Part shown: positions 52,180 to 61,104 of the stretch, one piece after another
How positions within the stretch are numbered: the first letter of the stretch is position 1
Layout: each line of letters opens with the position of its first letter
Source: a beta proteobacterium AAP99
GTDB lineage: Bacteria > Pseudomonadota > Gammaproteobacteria > Burkholderiales > Burkholderiaceae_C
Length of the DNA: 64,000 bases
Assembly: GCA_001295775.1 (NCBI GenBank)
Contig: LJIA01000007.1
Coordinates: 130,001 to 194,000, forward strand
Reading direction: 5' to 3'
The notes under the pieces: model-generated
What the model was told of the DNA's origin: nothing
Database searches by the model: none
What the model saw: the letters and a program-made list of their open reading frames with translations, nothing else
Made by a program: the position numbers and the translations under genes

Positions 52180-54279
52180 ATGAGTGCTGTATCCACTGAA
52201 GCCACAGAGATCGTCCGCGCGGCCTGCCCGCATGACTGCCCTGACACGTGCGCGATGCACATCACCGTGCGGCGCGAGCAGGGCAAGCGCATCGCCATCA
52301 AGGTGGCAGGCGACCCGGACCATCCGCCCACCGGCGGCGCACTGTGCACCAAGGTCAGCCGCTACCTGGAGCGCACCTACCACCCGGACCGTCTGACCCA
52401 GCCGCTCAAGCGCGTGGGCAAGAAGGGCGAGGGCCGCTTCGAGCCCGTGAGCTGGGAGGCCGCGCTTACCGACATCGCGCAGCGCCTACAGGCCATCGCG
52501 GCGATCGATCCGCAGCGCATCCTGCCCTACAGCTACGCTGGCACCATGGGCCTGGTGCAGGGCGAGAGCATGGCCGCGCGCTTCTTCCACAAGCTCGGCG
52601 CCAGCCTGCTGGATCGCACCATCTGCGCCTCCGCCGGCGCCACCGCGCTGAACCTCACCACCGGGCGTGTCGGCATCGACATGGAGCTCACGCAAGACGC
52701 CAAGCTCATCATCCTGTGGGGCACGAACGCAATCGCCAGCAACCTGCACTTCTGGACCCGCGTGCAGGAGGCCAAGCGCCGCGGCGCCACGCTGATCGCC
52801 ATCGACCCCTACCGCTCGCTCACGGCCGAGAAGTGCCACGAGCACATCGCCCTGCTGCCGGGCACCGACGGCGCACTGGCGCTGGCGATGATCCACGTGC
52901 TGGTGCGCGACGATCTGCTGGATCACGACTACATCAGCAAGCACACGCAGGGCTTTGAGGAACTGAAAGCACGCGCCGCGCAGTATCCGCCGCACAAGGC
53001 CGCCGAGCTCTGCGGCGTGAGCGCGGAGGTGATCGAGTCGCTCGCCCGCCGTTATGCCCAGACCGCGCTGGCCGGCGAAGGCGCATTGATCCGCGGCAAC
53101 TACGGCATGCAGCGCGCCTGCGGCGGCGGCAATGCCGTGCGTGCGATGGCCTGCCTGCCGGCGCTCGTGGGCGCCTGGAAGCACCCGGCCGGCGGCCTGC
53201 TGTTCTCTACCAGCGGCTGGTTCCCGGCGGACAACAATGCCCTGCAGCGCCAGGACCTGCTCGCAGGCCGCACACCGCGCACCATCAACATGAGCGACAT
53301 CGGCCATGCGCTGAACGGCACCGGCCCCTACGCAGGACAGGCGCCGGTGGAGGCGCTGGTGGTCTACAACAGCAACCCGGTGGCGATTGCGCCGGACTCC
53401 GCCAGCGTGGCCCGCGGCTTTGCGCGCGAGGACCTCTTCACCGTGGTGCTGGAGCACTTCCAGACCGACACGGCCGACTATGCGGACTACGTGCTGCCCG
53501 CCACCACGCAGCTGGAGCACCTCGACATCCACAAGGCCTACGGCCACCACTACGTGCTGGCCAACAACCCGGCCATCGACCCCGTCGGCGAGAGCCTGTC
53601 CAACAGCGAGATCTTCCGGCGCCTGGCCGCAAAGATGGGATTCACCGAGCCCTGCTTTGCCGACAGCGACGAGCAGATCGCCGCGCAGGCCTTCGACTGG
53701 TCGCACCCGCAGATGCAGGGCATCGATTGGGACAGCATCAAGCGCGAGGGCTGGAAGAAGCTCGCGAACATCGGCCCGGCGCCCTTTGCGAACGGCGGCT
53801 TCCACACGCCGAGTGGCAAGACGGAGTTTGCGAGCAGCATGCTGGCGGCGCAGGGGCTGGACCCGCTGCCGGACTACTTGCCTCCGCTGGAGGCCGTGAA
53901 CAGCGCGCTCGCAGCACGCTATCCGCTGGCCATGATCTCGCCGCCGGCGCGCAACTTCCTCAACTCCAGCTTCGTCAATGTGCAGAGCCTGCGCGATACC
54001 GAAGGCGAGCCGCATCTTGATCTGCATCCCGCCGATGCCGCAGCCCGAAGCATTGCCGCCGGCCAGCGCGTACGCATCTTCAATGACCGCGGCAGCTTCA
54101 CGGCCAAGGCGCGTGTGACCGACAAGGCCCGGCAAGGGGTGGTGGTGGCCCTGTCCATCTGGTGGAAGAAGCTCGCGGCCGACGGCAAGAACGCCAACGA
54201 AGTAACCGGTCAGGCGCTGACCGATCTGGGCGGCGGCGCCACCTTCTATGACTGCCTGGTTCAGGTCGAAGCGGCCTGA
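52180..54279 (+). CDS. Molybdopterin-dependent oxidoreductase (DMSO-reductase superfamily)
   Basis: 699 residues. An N-terminal [4Fe-4S] site is complete: C16, C20, C24 and C56 (CPHDCPDTC, GALC). LLDRTICASAGAT at 142-154 holds C148, a candidate molybdenum ligand. LIILWGTNAIASN and IDPYRSLTAEKC follow the MGD-binding pattern. The C-terminal domain has PPARNFLNSSF and the molydopterin-dinucleotide-binding barrel. There is no signal peptide, so it is cytosolic, and no electron-transfer subunits are adjacent. The substrate is unknown; formate, nitrate, thiosulfate and polysulfide branches are all possible. Confidence 0.9.
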   Translation: MSAVSTEATEIVRAACPHDCPDTCAMHITVRREQGKRIAIKVAGDPDHPPTGGALCTKVSRYLERTYHPDRLTQPLKRVGKKGEGRFEPVSWEAALTDIAQRLQAIAAIDPQRILPYSYAGTMGLVQGESMAARFFHKLGASLLDRTICASAGATALNLTTGRVGIDMELTQDAKLIILWGTNAIASNLHFWTRVQEAKRRGATLIAIDPYRSLTAEKCHEHIALLPGTDGALALAMIHVLVRDDLLDHDYISKHTQGFEELKARAAQYPPHKAAELCGVSAEVIESLARRYAQTALAGEGALIRGNYGMQRACGGGNAVRAMACLPALVGAWKHPAGGLLFSTSGWFPADNNALQRQDLLAGRTPRTINMSDIGHALNGTGPYAGQAPVEALVVYNSNPVAIAPDSASVARGFAREDLFTVVLEHFQTDTADYADYVLPATTQLEHLDIHKAYGHHYVLANNPAIDPVGESLSNSEIFRRLAAKMGFTEPCFADSDEQIAAQAFDWSHPQMQGIDWDSIKREGWKKLANIGPAPFANGGFHTPSGKTEFASSMLAAQGLDPLPDYLPPLEAVNSALAARYPLAMISPPARNFLNSSFVNVQSLRDTEGEPHLDLHPADAAARSIAAGQRVRIFNDRGSFTAKARVTDKARQGVVVALSIWWKKLAADGKNANEVTGQALTDLGGGATFYDCLVQVEAA

Positions 54280-54301
54280 GCCCAACCGGACGCGACGACT
54301 C

Positions 54302-55369
54302 ATGCGCTGGGCGGGGCTGGCTGTGGTCGTAAGCGCGGCGCTGCTCGCCGGCTGCAGCCACCTGGGCTACTACTGGCAGGCCGCCCAAGGGCAGCGTGAG
54401 CTGCTGGCCAAGGCGCGGCCGATCGAGGAGGTGGTTGCGGACCCTGCGACCGATCCGCGTCTGAAGCTGCGTCTGGAGAAGGCTCGCGAGATGCGCGCCT
54501 TCGCTTCGCGCGAACTCGGCCTGCCGGAGAACCGCAGCTACACCGCCTACGCCGATCTCAAGCGCCCCGCCGTGGTGTGGAACGTGTTCGCTACACCGGA
54601 GTTGTCTCTGCGCCTGAAGGAGTGGTGCTTCCCGGTGGCGGGTTGCGTGACCTACAAGGGCTACTTCAACGAAGCCGCCGCGCGCAAGGAAGCGCAGGCG
54701 CTACGCGCCGAAGGCTGGGACGTACACGTGGGTCTGGTACCGGCCTACAGCACGCTGGGCTGGTTCGACGACCCGCTGCTCTCGACCTTCATCTGGTACC
54801 CGGAAGCCGAACTGGCACGCCTGATCTTTCATGAGCTTGCGCATCAGCTGCTCTACGTGAAGGGCGACACGACCTTCAACGAGTCCTTTGCGAGCGCGGT
54901 GGAGGAGTTCGGGGTGGAGCGCTGGCTGGCGCAGCATCCGGACCCCAAACTGCGTGCGGACTATGAACTCTTCAACCAGCGCAAGCGCGACTTTCAGGCC
55001 TTGCTCGCCCAGTACCGCACGCGACTCGAGACCGCCTATGCAAGCGGCCCGGACGTGGAGAAGCGCGCGCGCAAGACTCAGGTGTTCGCTGATCTGCAAG
55101 CGGACTACCAGCGCATGAAGAGCGAGCGATGGGGCGGCTTTGCGGGCTACGACCGTTGGTTCGGCCAAGGTCTGTCCAACGCGCATCTGGCCAGCGTAGG
55201 CAGCTATACCCAATGGTTGCCGGCTTTTCGCGCGCTGCTGAAGCGCGAGGGCAACGACATGCCGCGCTTCTACGCTGCAGTGCAGCAGCTGGCACGCATG
55301 GACAAACCGCAGAGGGAGCAGGCGCTCGCAGCGCTTGCACCCATGACGCCGAGTGTTGCGCTGCGGTAG
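54302..55369 (+). CDS. Lipoprotein aminopeptidase-like metalloprotease (COG4324 type)
   Basis: 355 residues from the ATG at 54302; an ATG at 54248 overlapping the preceding gene by 32 bp is an alternative. Lipoprotein signal with lipobox LLAGC. A zinc motif HExxH is seen as FHELAHQLLYVKG at about 178-190, followed by FNESFASAVEEFGVERWL, which supplies the third ligand Glu. Family members are annotated as predicted aminopeptidases and are thought to face the periplasm. The gene follows the oxidoreductase directly or overlaps it, so they are probably co-transcribed; no functional link is known. Confidence 0.83.
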   Translation: MRWAGLAVVVSAALLAGCSHLGYYWQAAQGQRELLAKARPIEEVVADPATDPRLKLRLEKAREMRAFASRELGLPENRSYTAYADLKRPAVVWNVFATPELSLRLKEWCFPVAGCVTYKGYFNEAAARKEAQALRAEGWDVHVGLVPAYSTLGWFDDPLLSTFIWYPEAELARLIFHELAHQLLYVKGDTTFNESFASAVEEFGVERWLAQHPDPKLRADYELFNQRKRDFQALLAQYRTRLETAYASGPDVEKRARKTQVFADLQADYQRMKSERWGGFAGYDRWFGQGLSNAHLASVGSYTQWLPAFRALLKREGNDMPRFYAAVQQLARMDKPQREQALAALAPMTPSVALR

Positions 55370-55543
55370 GTCGGCGCTGCGTACAGCACGGTTGCAGCAT
55401 GGGCAGCAACTCGCGCATCGGCGGAATCGCTCGGCATAATCGATTGGTTTGCAGACAGGGACGCGCCCGAACACGCGCGCTCTGGGGGAGCTTGCCTCTC
55501 GATGTTCGAGGGTGGCATGCAAGCGTCTGGAGGAGACACACAA

Positions 55544-57259
55544 ATGGATACGCGCAACACCAAGCCTTGGCTGGCTCAGTACCAGCCTGGCGTTCCGGCA
55601 GACGTCGATGTCGGCGTCTACAAGAGCATCAATCAGATGATGGACGAGGCCTTTGCGAAGTACCGCAATCGCACCGCCACCATCTGCATGGATGTTCGCA
55701 CCAGCTACGGCCAGGTGGATGACGCCTCCAAGCAGGTCGCGGCGTGGTTGCAGAGCAAGGGCTTCAAGAAGGGCGCGCGCATTGCGATCATGATGCCCAA
55801 TCTGCCGCAGTACCCGGTGCTGATCGCCGGCATCCTGCGCGCCGGCATGACGGTCGTGAACGTGAACCCGCTCTACACCCCGCGCGAACTGGAGCACCAG
55901 CTCAAGGACAGCGGAGCCGAATGCATCTTCATCCTTGAGAACTTTGCCACGACACTGCAGGAGGTGGTCGCCAAGACCCAGGTCAAGCAGATCGTGGTCG
56001 CCAGCATGGGCGACATGCTCGGCTTCTGGAAGGGCATGCTCGTGAACTTCGTCGTGCGCGCCGTCAAGAAGATGGTGCCCGAGTTCACGCTGCCCAACGA
56101 TGCCAAGGTCAAGACTGTGCGATTTCCGCACATGATGGACGAGGCCGAGCGCCTGACCTATCGGCCTGTGGAGGTCGGCCCCGAAGACATCGCCTTCCTG
56201 CAGTACACGGGCGGCACCACCGGCGTCTCCAAGGGGGCCACGCTGCTGCATGGGAACATCGTCGCCAACATCGTCCAGGTGGACGCGTGGATGCAGCCCT
56301 CGCTGTCCAAGCTGGACGCAAGCGAAGAGCGCATCATGGTCTGCGCCCTGCCGCTGTATCACATCTTCGCCCTCACGGTCTGCAACATGATGGGTGCGCG
56401 CATGGGCATGACTAACCTGCTGATTCCCAACCCGCGCGATATCCCGGGCTTCGTGAAGACCCTGCAGAAGTACAAGGTCAGCATGTTCCCGGCGGTGAAC
56501 ACCCTGTTCACTGCGCTGGCCAACAACCCCGACTTTGCCAAGCTCGATTTCTCGCGCCTGGTCATCTCCAATGGCGGCGGCATGGCCGTCACCAAGGCCA
56601 CAGCCGACAAGTGGAAAGCCGTGACCGGCTGCCCGATCTCCGAAGGTTATGGTCTGTCAGAGACATCGCCGGTGGCTACGGCCAACCATCCCGATGTTGC
56701 GGACTACAACGGCACCATCGGCATCCCGGTACCGTCCACGGAGATTTCGATCCGCGATGACGACGGCAAGCCCGTGCCGATCGGCGAGCGCGGCGAGATC
56801 TGCATCAAGGGGCCGCAGGTGATGGCCGGCTACTGGAATCGCCCGGACGAAACCGCCAAGGTCATGACACCCGACGGATTCTTCAAGAGTGGCGACATCG
56901 GCATCATGGACGAGACCGGGTACGTGAAGATCGTGGACCGCAAGAAGGACATGATCCTCGTCTCCGGCTTCAACGTGTATCCCAATGAAGTGGAGGAAGT
57001 CATCTCCAGCTGTCCTGGTGTGCTGGAATGCGCGGCCATTGGCGTGCCCGACGAGAAGGCGGGTGAAGCGGTGAAAGTCTTCGTGGTGAAGAAGGATCAG
57101 GCGCTGACCGAGCGCGATGTGATGGATTACGCCGCCAAGAACCTGACCGGCTACAAGAAGCCCAAGTACATCGTCTTCCGCGACGACCTGCCCAAGACCA
57201 ACGTGGGCAAGATCCTGCGCCGCGAACTGCGCGACATGGAGATGAAGAAGGCCGCGTGA
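55544..57259 (+). CDS. fadD: Long-chain fatty-acid-CoA ligase (FadD type)
   Basis: 571 residues from the ATG at 55544, with GGAGGAG nine bases upstream; an upstream ATG at 55502 lacks one. AMP-binding P-loop YTGGTTGVSKGATL, A5 block EGYGLSETSPVA, A7 SGDIG, A8 VDRKKDMILVSGFNVYPNEVEE, and the C-terminal catalytic lysine in TNVGKILRRELRD. It activates fatty acids to acyl-CoA for beta-oxidation. It has its own promoter region and a strong terminator, so it is a single transcription unit. Confidence 0.93.
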   Translation: MDTRNTKPWLAQYQPGVPADVDVGVYKSINQMMDEAFAKYRNRTATICMDVRTSYGQVDDASKQVAAWLQSKGFKKGARIAIMMPNLPQYPVLIAGILRAGMTVVNVNPLYTPRELEHQLKDSGAECIFILENFATTLQEVVAKTQVKQIVVASMGDMLGFWKGMLVNFVVRAVKKMVPEFTLPNDAKVKTVRFPHMMDEAERLTYRPVEVGPEDIAFLQYTGGTTGVSKGATLLHGNIVANIVQVDAWMQPSLSKLDASEERIMVCALPLYHIFALTVCNMMGARMGMTNLLIPNPRDIPGFVKTLQKYKVSMFPAVNTLFTALANNPDFAKLDFSRLVISNGGGMAVTKATADKWKAVTGCPISEGYGLSETSPVATANHPDVADYNGTIGIPVPSTEISIRDDDGKPVPIGERGEICIKGPQVMAGYWNRPDETAKVMTPDGFFKSGDIGIMDETGYVKIVDRKKDMILVSGFNVYPNEVEEVISSCPGVLECAAIGVPDEKAGEAVKVFVVKKDQALTERDVMDYAAKNLTGYKKPKYIVFRDDLPKTNVGKILRRELRDMEMKKAA

Positions 57260-57272
57260 TTCCAAGCTCGCT

Positions 57273-57311
57273 AAAGCACAACGGGCGCCTGCGGGCGCCC
57301 GTTGTGCTTTT
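57273..57311 (+). terminator. Strong rho-independent terminator after fadD
   Basis: A 17-bp stem (57273-57289 with 57294-57310, AAAGCACAACGGGCGCC and complement) closes a 4-base loop TGCG and ends in CTTTT. It starts 14 bp after the fadD stop codon. It is the most stable terminator in the window. Confidence 0.95.
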
Positions 57312-57539
57312 CGGCTACGGCTGCGCCGCCTTGATGGAGCGAGCCCGATGTTGTTTCTCCCCCAGATTGGGGTTGTTTGGCCGGGAGTCCGAGAACGATT
57401 CCACGTTTCCCCTAGTGGGGCCAGCGCTTCATGCCAAGCCGAAATCGATAGCATGCGCCCCGCTCGATCGCTGCTACTACCCGACGACCCAACTCAAGCC
57501 GGCTCGCAGCTCGAATTCAATCAACCTTTCGGGGATCCC

Positions 57540-58235
57540 ATGAGTTTTCGATTTCTGTCTGTTGGCCTCGTCGCCGGTGTGCTTCTCTTGACGGGCTGTA
57601 TGACGCCGCCGCAGGCGCCGCTGCCTTTGCAGCGCGAGTCGATTGGTAGCAGCGCTGGAAAGATCGGAGTGGCGATGACGGCGCTCCCGAAGCCCGACAC
57701 CAGTCTGCCGGGCGCTAGCTGCCTGTTGTGCATCGCGGTTGCATCAGCCGCGAACTCCAGCTTGACCGCACATACGAAGACCCTCGGGGTCGAGGATTTG
57801 CCGGATCTAAAGAAGATGGTTGCCGACCGCATTCGAGCAAGTGGCGCGGAGGTCGTGGTGATTGAAGAGACCCTGGACATCAGCACCCTCGCCGACAGCA
57901 CGGCAAGTGGCCCCAACATGCCACGAAAAAATTTCGCGCCGCTGAAGCAGAAGTTCAATGTTGACCGGCTGCTTGTCCTCAACATCGCCGCGCTGGGGTT
58001 TGAGCGGACGTACTCTGCTTATGTTCCTACCAGCGAGCCCAAGGCCATGGTTCGAGGATCCGGCTTTCTCGTCAACCTGAGCAACAACACCTATGAGTGG
58101 TTTCTTCCGCTCAATGTTTTGCGCGCTGCCGAAGGCAAGTGGGACGAACCGCCGAAGTTTCCTGGGCTGACCAATGCTTATTTCCAGGCCATTGAGCTTG
58201 GTAAGGATGAGCTGCAGAAGCCGTTTGCCAAATAG
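57540..58235 (+). CDS. Lipoprotein, unknown function
   Basis: 231 residues from the ATG at 57540; the frame is open to 57348 without a convincing start. The signal ends at the lipobox LLTGC near residue 20. The mature protein contains SLPGASCLLCIAVASAAN, with a cysteine pair, then a soluble domain including VADRIRASGAEVVVIEE and VDRLLVLNIAALGFER that resembles envelope-biogenesis proteins acting in periplasmic complexes, but no family is recognised. It ends 13 bp before the next gene, which also encodes an exported protein; the two are probably an operon. Confidence 0.8.
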   Translation: MSFRFLSVGLVAGVLLLTGCMTPPQAPLPLQRESIGSSAGKIGVAMTALPKPDTSLPGASCLLCIAVASAANSSLTAHTKTLGVEDLPDLKKMVADRIRASGAEVVVIEETLDISTLADSTASGPNMPRKNFAPLKQKFNVDRLLVLNIAALGFERTYSAYVPTSEPKAMVRGSGFLVNLSNNTYEWFLPLNVLRAAEGKWDEPPKFPGLTNAYFQAIELGKDELQKPFAK

Positions 58236-58248
58236 CAGGCTGTACAGC

Positions 58249-59220
58249 ATGAATCTTTCGAGATCAGCCCGCTGTGCTGGCTGGGTGCTGCTGGCGTGCA
58301 TGCACGCCAGCGTGCTTGCCCAGGACGCCACCGCGCCCGGAACGCCTGCGGTGGAGCAAGCACCGAGCGCCCGGCCGACTGCTGAGCGTGCAGTCGCCCC
58401 GGTGGCCGCCAAACCGACCCAGACGATTGTCCTGAGCGTCTCACCTCAGGCAAAGCTTCAGGTGCGCGGTCAGGCGAGCTTCGACGCTGCGGGCAGTGGC
58501 GCCGGCGGCAACATCATGTACCCGGCACCCAATGCTGTTGGCCTGCTCGCAGCGGTACTCACGCACGCGCTGATCGCGGACTCCACGCAGCAAGCGGAGC
58601 GGCGACGCATCCAAGACAAGGCCAATGAGGTACTGCAGCCCTACTTGCCGATCATCGACAAGCTGAGTCTCGACCAGCTTTGGCGCAGCGCGCTGCCTGA
58701 GCTCAAGCAAGCGCAAGGCCGGATTGAAGGCACTGAAGCCCTGGCGGTGCCCGGCGCAGATTGGGTTGTCGAAACCAGCACGCTCTTCTCTTTGACCCAG
58801 GATCAGCGTGCATGGATTCTTGATGCGGAGGTCTCGATTCGTCGAGGCGGTAGCACGCCGGTCTGGAAGAACATGGTGCGCGTGGTCTCGGCACCGATCA
58901 ACGCCGAGAGCCCACTGGCCTACTGGACGGATGCAGAAGGTGCTGCGCTCGCTCGACAGAAGGTGGCCCTGCTGGCCAAGGCCCTTGATGCCGCAGTGGC
59001 CGATATTGAGCGCGGGACTCCGAACCCGTCTGAGCCACCGCAGCGAACCTATCGCTATCAGGAAGGCGGCACAGAGCGAATGGAGCGCGCACAGCTCGTT
59101 CACGCAGACTGTGAGCGCGCGGTCTTGCGCACACTGCGCGGCGGGTTGCTCTCGGTCGTGCTCCAGTCTCAGACGTCCAGGCCGGCTGATTGCCCGCCCC
59201 GCGCTACCTCGACGCAGTGA
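58249..59220 (+). CDS. Exported hypothetical protein
   Basis: 323 residues from the ATG at 58249. A signal peptide ends near VLA-QDA. A proline/alanine-rich linker (to about 60) is followed by a soluble domain: IVLSVSPQAKLQVRGQ, a segment with glycine-rich AAGSGAGGNIMYPAPNAVGLLAAVLTHALI that may touch the membrane, and a C-terminal mixed domain. Two cysteines lie near the C-terminus (HADCERA, PADCPP). No family is recognised. With the lipoprotein just upstream it may form an envelope complex. Confidence 0.78.
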   Translation: MNLSRSARCAGWVLLACMHASVLAQDATAPGTPAVEQAPSARPTAERAVAPVAAKPTQTIVLSVSPQAKLQVRGQASFDAAGSGAGGNIMYPAPNAVGLLAAVLTHALIADSTQQAERRRIQDKANEVLQPYLPIIDKLSLDQLWRSALPELKQAQGRIEGTEALAVPGADWVVETSTLFSLTQDQRAWILDAEVSIRRGGSTPVWKNMVRVVSAPINAESPLAYWTDAEGAALARQKVALLAKALDAAVADIERGTPNPSEPPQRTYRYQEGGTERMERAQLVHADCERAVLRTLRGGLLSVVLQSQTSRPADCPPRATSTQ

Positions 59221-59296
59221 GCGCCGTATCGCTGCGCGCTGCGGGTAGCGTGCTTCCAGCCGCGCATCGGCAACGCAGGGCACAGCGTGCCCGTTC

Positions 59297-59703
59297 AGCC
59301 TCCACCCAGGTCGCCGCCCTGCCGGCAGGGCCGGTGCGCAGCTGCTGCGCCGGGCCGTGAACCGAAATTCGGCCGTTCTTCATCACATAGCCGTAGTCGG
59401 CCGCTGACAATGCGCCTGCCGCAAACTGCTCGACCAGCAGCATCGCTACGCCTCGGTCTTCAGGCGCTTAATGATGCTGAACACTTCCTCGGCCACGATG
59501 GGCGCAAGGCCCATGGAAGGCTCCTCGAGCAGCACAACTTCGGGGCGGCTCATGACTGCGCGGGCTATGGCGAGCATTTGCTGCTCGCCGCCGGACAGCG
59601 TCCCCGCCAACTGCCATCGGCGCTCTTTCAGGCTCGGGAGCATGTCCATCGCACGCTCAAGATCGCCAGCGATGTCGCCCTTCAGGCGGCTGCCGGGGTC
59701 AAC
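59297..59703 (-). pseudogene. Decayed livF (branched-chain amino-acid ABC ATPase) remnant
   Basis: On the minus strand the 59449-59703 frame reads GDLERAMDMLPSLKERR, LAGTLSGGEQQMLAIARAV and VVLLEEPSMGLAPIVAEEVF, the middle of LivF with its signature motif. It then stops; the next frame continues with MLLVEQF, DYGYVMKNGRI and GPAQQL, the LivF C-terminal part. Inserting one G near 59451 would restore EGVAMLLVEQ, so a single-base deletion broke it. The N-terminal third with Walker A is missing, cut exactly at the stop codon of the acetyltransferase gene, and Walker B has E for D. No other liv genes are present. Confidence 0.88.
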
Positions 59704-60201
59704 CTACTGCCGCGCAAGCTGGCGCAGCGCTTCTCCGGTCACGCGCTGTAGTTTCCATTCGTCCATGCCCACGGCACCGAGCGTGCGGTAGAAGTCGATC
59801 GAGGGCTGGTTCCAGTCCAGCACACTCCATTCGAAGCGCCCGCAACCGCGCTCCACCGCGAGCTTCGCGAGATGGACCATGAGTGCCTTGCCGTAGCCGC
59901 GGCCGCGATACGGCGGTTCGATGAACAGGTCTTCCAGATAGAGGCCAGGGCGGCCGAGGAAGGTGCTGTAGTTGTGGAAGAACAGCGCGAAGCCCACAGC
60001 TGTCTCGGTGCTGCCGTCAGCCTCACAGGCCATCAGCACTTCCACGTAGGGCCGTGCGCCGAACAGATGCTCGTGGAGCGTGGCTTCGTCCGCGACCACC
60101 ATGTGCGCGAGCTTCTCGTACTCGGCCAGCGCACGGATCAGCGCCATCACGCGTGGCACGTCTGCCGGCGTGGCGGCGCGGATATGGAACGTGCCGCTCA
60201 T
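59704..60201 (-). CDS. GNAT N-acetyltransferase (diamine acetyltransferase-like)
   Basis: 165 residues. GNAT fold: [25 protein letters not shown] at the N-terminus, [23 protein letters not shown] with the acetyl-CoA loop RGRGYG, and [17 protein letters not shown] near the C-terminus. This pattern matches the spermidine/spermine (diamine) acetyltransferase branch; the acceptor is probably a polyamine, thialysine or similar amine. It overlaps the pyrF stop by 4 bp and so is translated with it. The livF remnant begins at its stop codon. Confidence 0.9.
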   Translation of the reverse strand: MSGTFHIRAATPADVPRVMALIRALAEYEKLAHMVVADEATLHEHLFGARPYVEVLMACEADGSTETAVGFALFFHNYSTFLGRPGLYLEDLFIEPPYRGRGYGKALMVHLAKLAVERGCGRFEWSVLDWNQPSIDFYRTLGAVGMDEWKLQRVTGEALRQLARQ

Positions 60202-61019
60202 GCCGCGCGCGCCCGGTTGATCGCCTCATGGGTGTCCTGCGCAGCGCGCGCCGCGGCTGCGGCAAAGTCCGCGCCGCTGCTGGCGTAAAGGATGGCGCGT
60301 GAGGAATTGATCAGCATGCCGGTGCCGTCCGCACTGCGACCGGCCTTCACCGTGGCCTCAATGTCGCCGCCTTGAGCACCGATGCCTGGCACCAGCAGGG
60401 GCTGCGTGGACGCCAGTGCCCGAACCCGCGCAAGTTCTGCCGGGAAGGTCGCGCCGACGACCAAGCCGACCTGGCCGTTGCGGTTCCACTCACCAGCCGC
60501 CTTCCGCGCCACGCGCTCGAAGAGCTTGTCTTCGCCCACGTTGAGGAACTGCAGATCGCTGCCGCCCGCATTGCTGGTGCGGCAGAGCAGGTAGACCCCA
60601 TGCGCAGGCGAGTCCAGATAGGGCTCGATCGAGTCGCTGCCCATGTAGGGGTTCACCGTAACAGCGTGCGCCGCATAGCGTTCGTAGGCCTCGATGGCGT
60701 ATTGCTTGGCTGTGGCGCCGATATCGCCGCGCTTGGCGTCCAGCACAAGGGCGTGCTTTGGGTGCTTGCTGCGGATGTGCTGGCAGAGGCGTTCAAGCGC
60801 GGATTCGGCGCGCTGCGCGGCGAAGTAGGCGATCTGGGGCTTGAAGGCGGCGCAGTAAGGCGCCGTGGCGTCAACGATCTCTCGGCAGAAGGTGAACACC
60901 CGGTCCGGGTCGTTCGCGAGAGTCGCTGGGTAGCGCTGCGCATCTGGATCGAGTCCGACGCAAAGCAGGCTGTTGGTGTGAGAGTGAGCGTTCTTTAGAT
61001 GGTCCAGGTAAGGGGTCAT
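60198..61019 (-). CDS. pyrF: Orotidine 5'-phosphate decarboxylase, type 2
   Basis: 273 residues, the longer type-2 form. Active site [16 protein letters not shown] at about 93-108 (the Asp-Lys-Asp array), LLCVGLDPD near the N-terminus, [13 protein letters not shown], and [11 protein letters not shown] near the phosphate-binding end. It makes UMP from OMP, the last step of de novo pyrimidine synthesis. It lies upstream of, and overlaps, the acetyltransferase gene. Confidence 0.95.
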   Translation of the reverse strand: MTPYLDHLKNAHSHTNSLLCVGLDPDAQRYPATLANDPDRVFTFCREIVDATAPYCAAFKPQIAYFAAQRAESALERLCQHIRSKHPKHALVLDAKRGDIGATAKQYAIEAYERYAAHAVTVNPYMGSDSIEPYLDSPAHGVYLLCRTSNAGGSDLQFLNVGEDKLFERVARKAAGEWNRNGQVGLVVGATFPAELARVRALASTQPLLVPGIGAQGGDIEATVKAGRSADGTGMLINSSRAILYASSGADFAAAAARAAQDTHEAINRARAA

Positions 61020-61104
61020 GCGGACAGTTTAGGCGAGCGGCTTTGCATGTTGAGATGGACGCAACCGCGTGCGAGGCTGCGCCTGAATACAACTGCAGCC
61101 GGGC

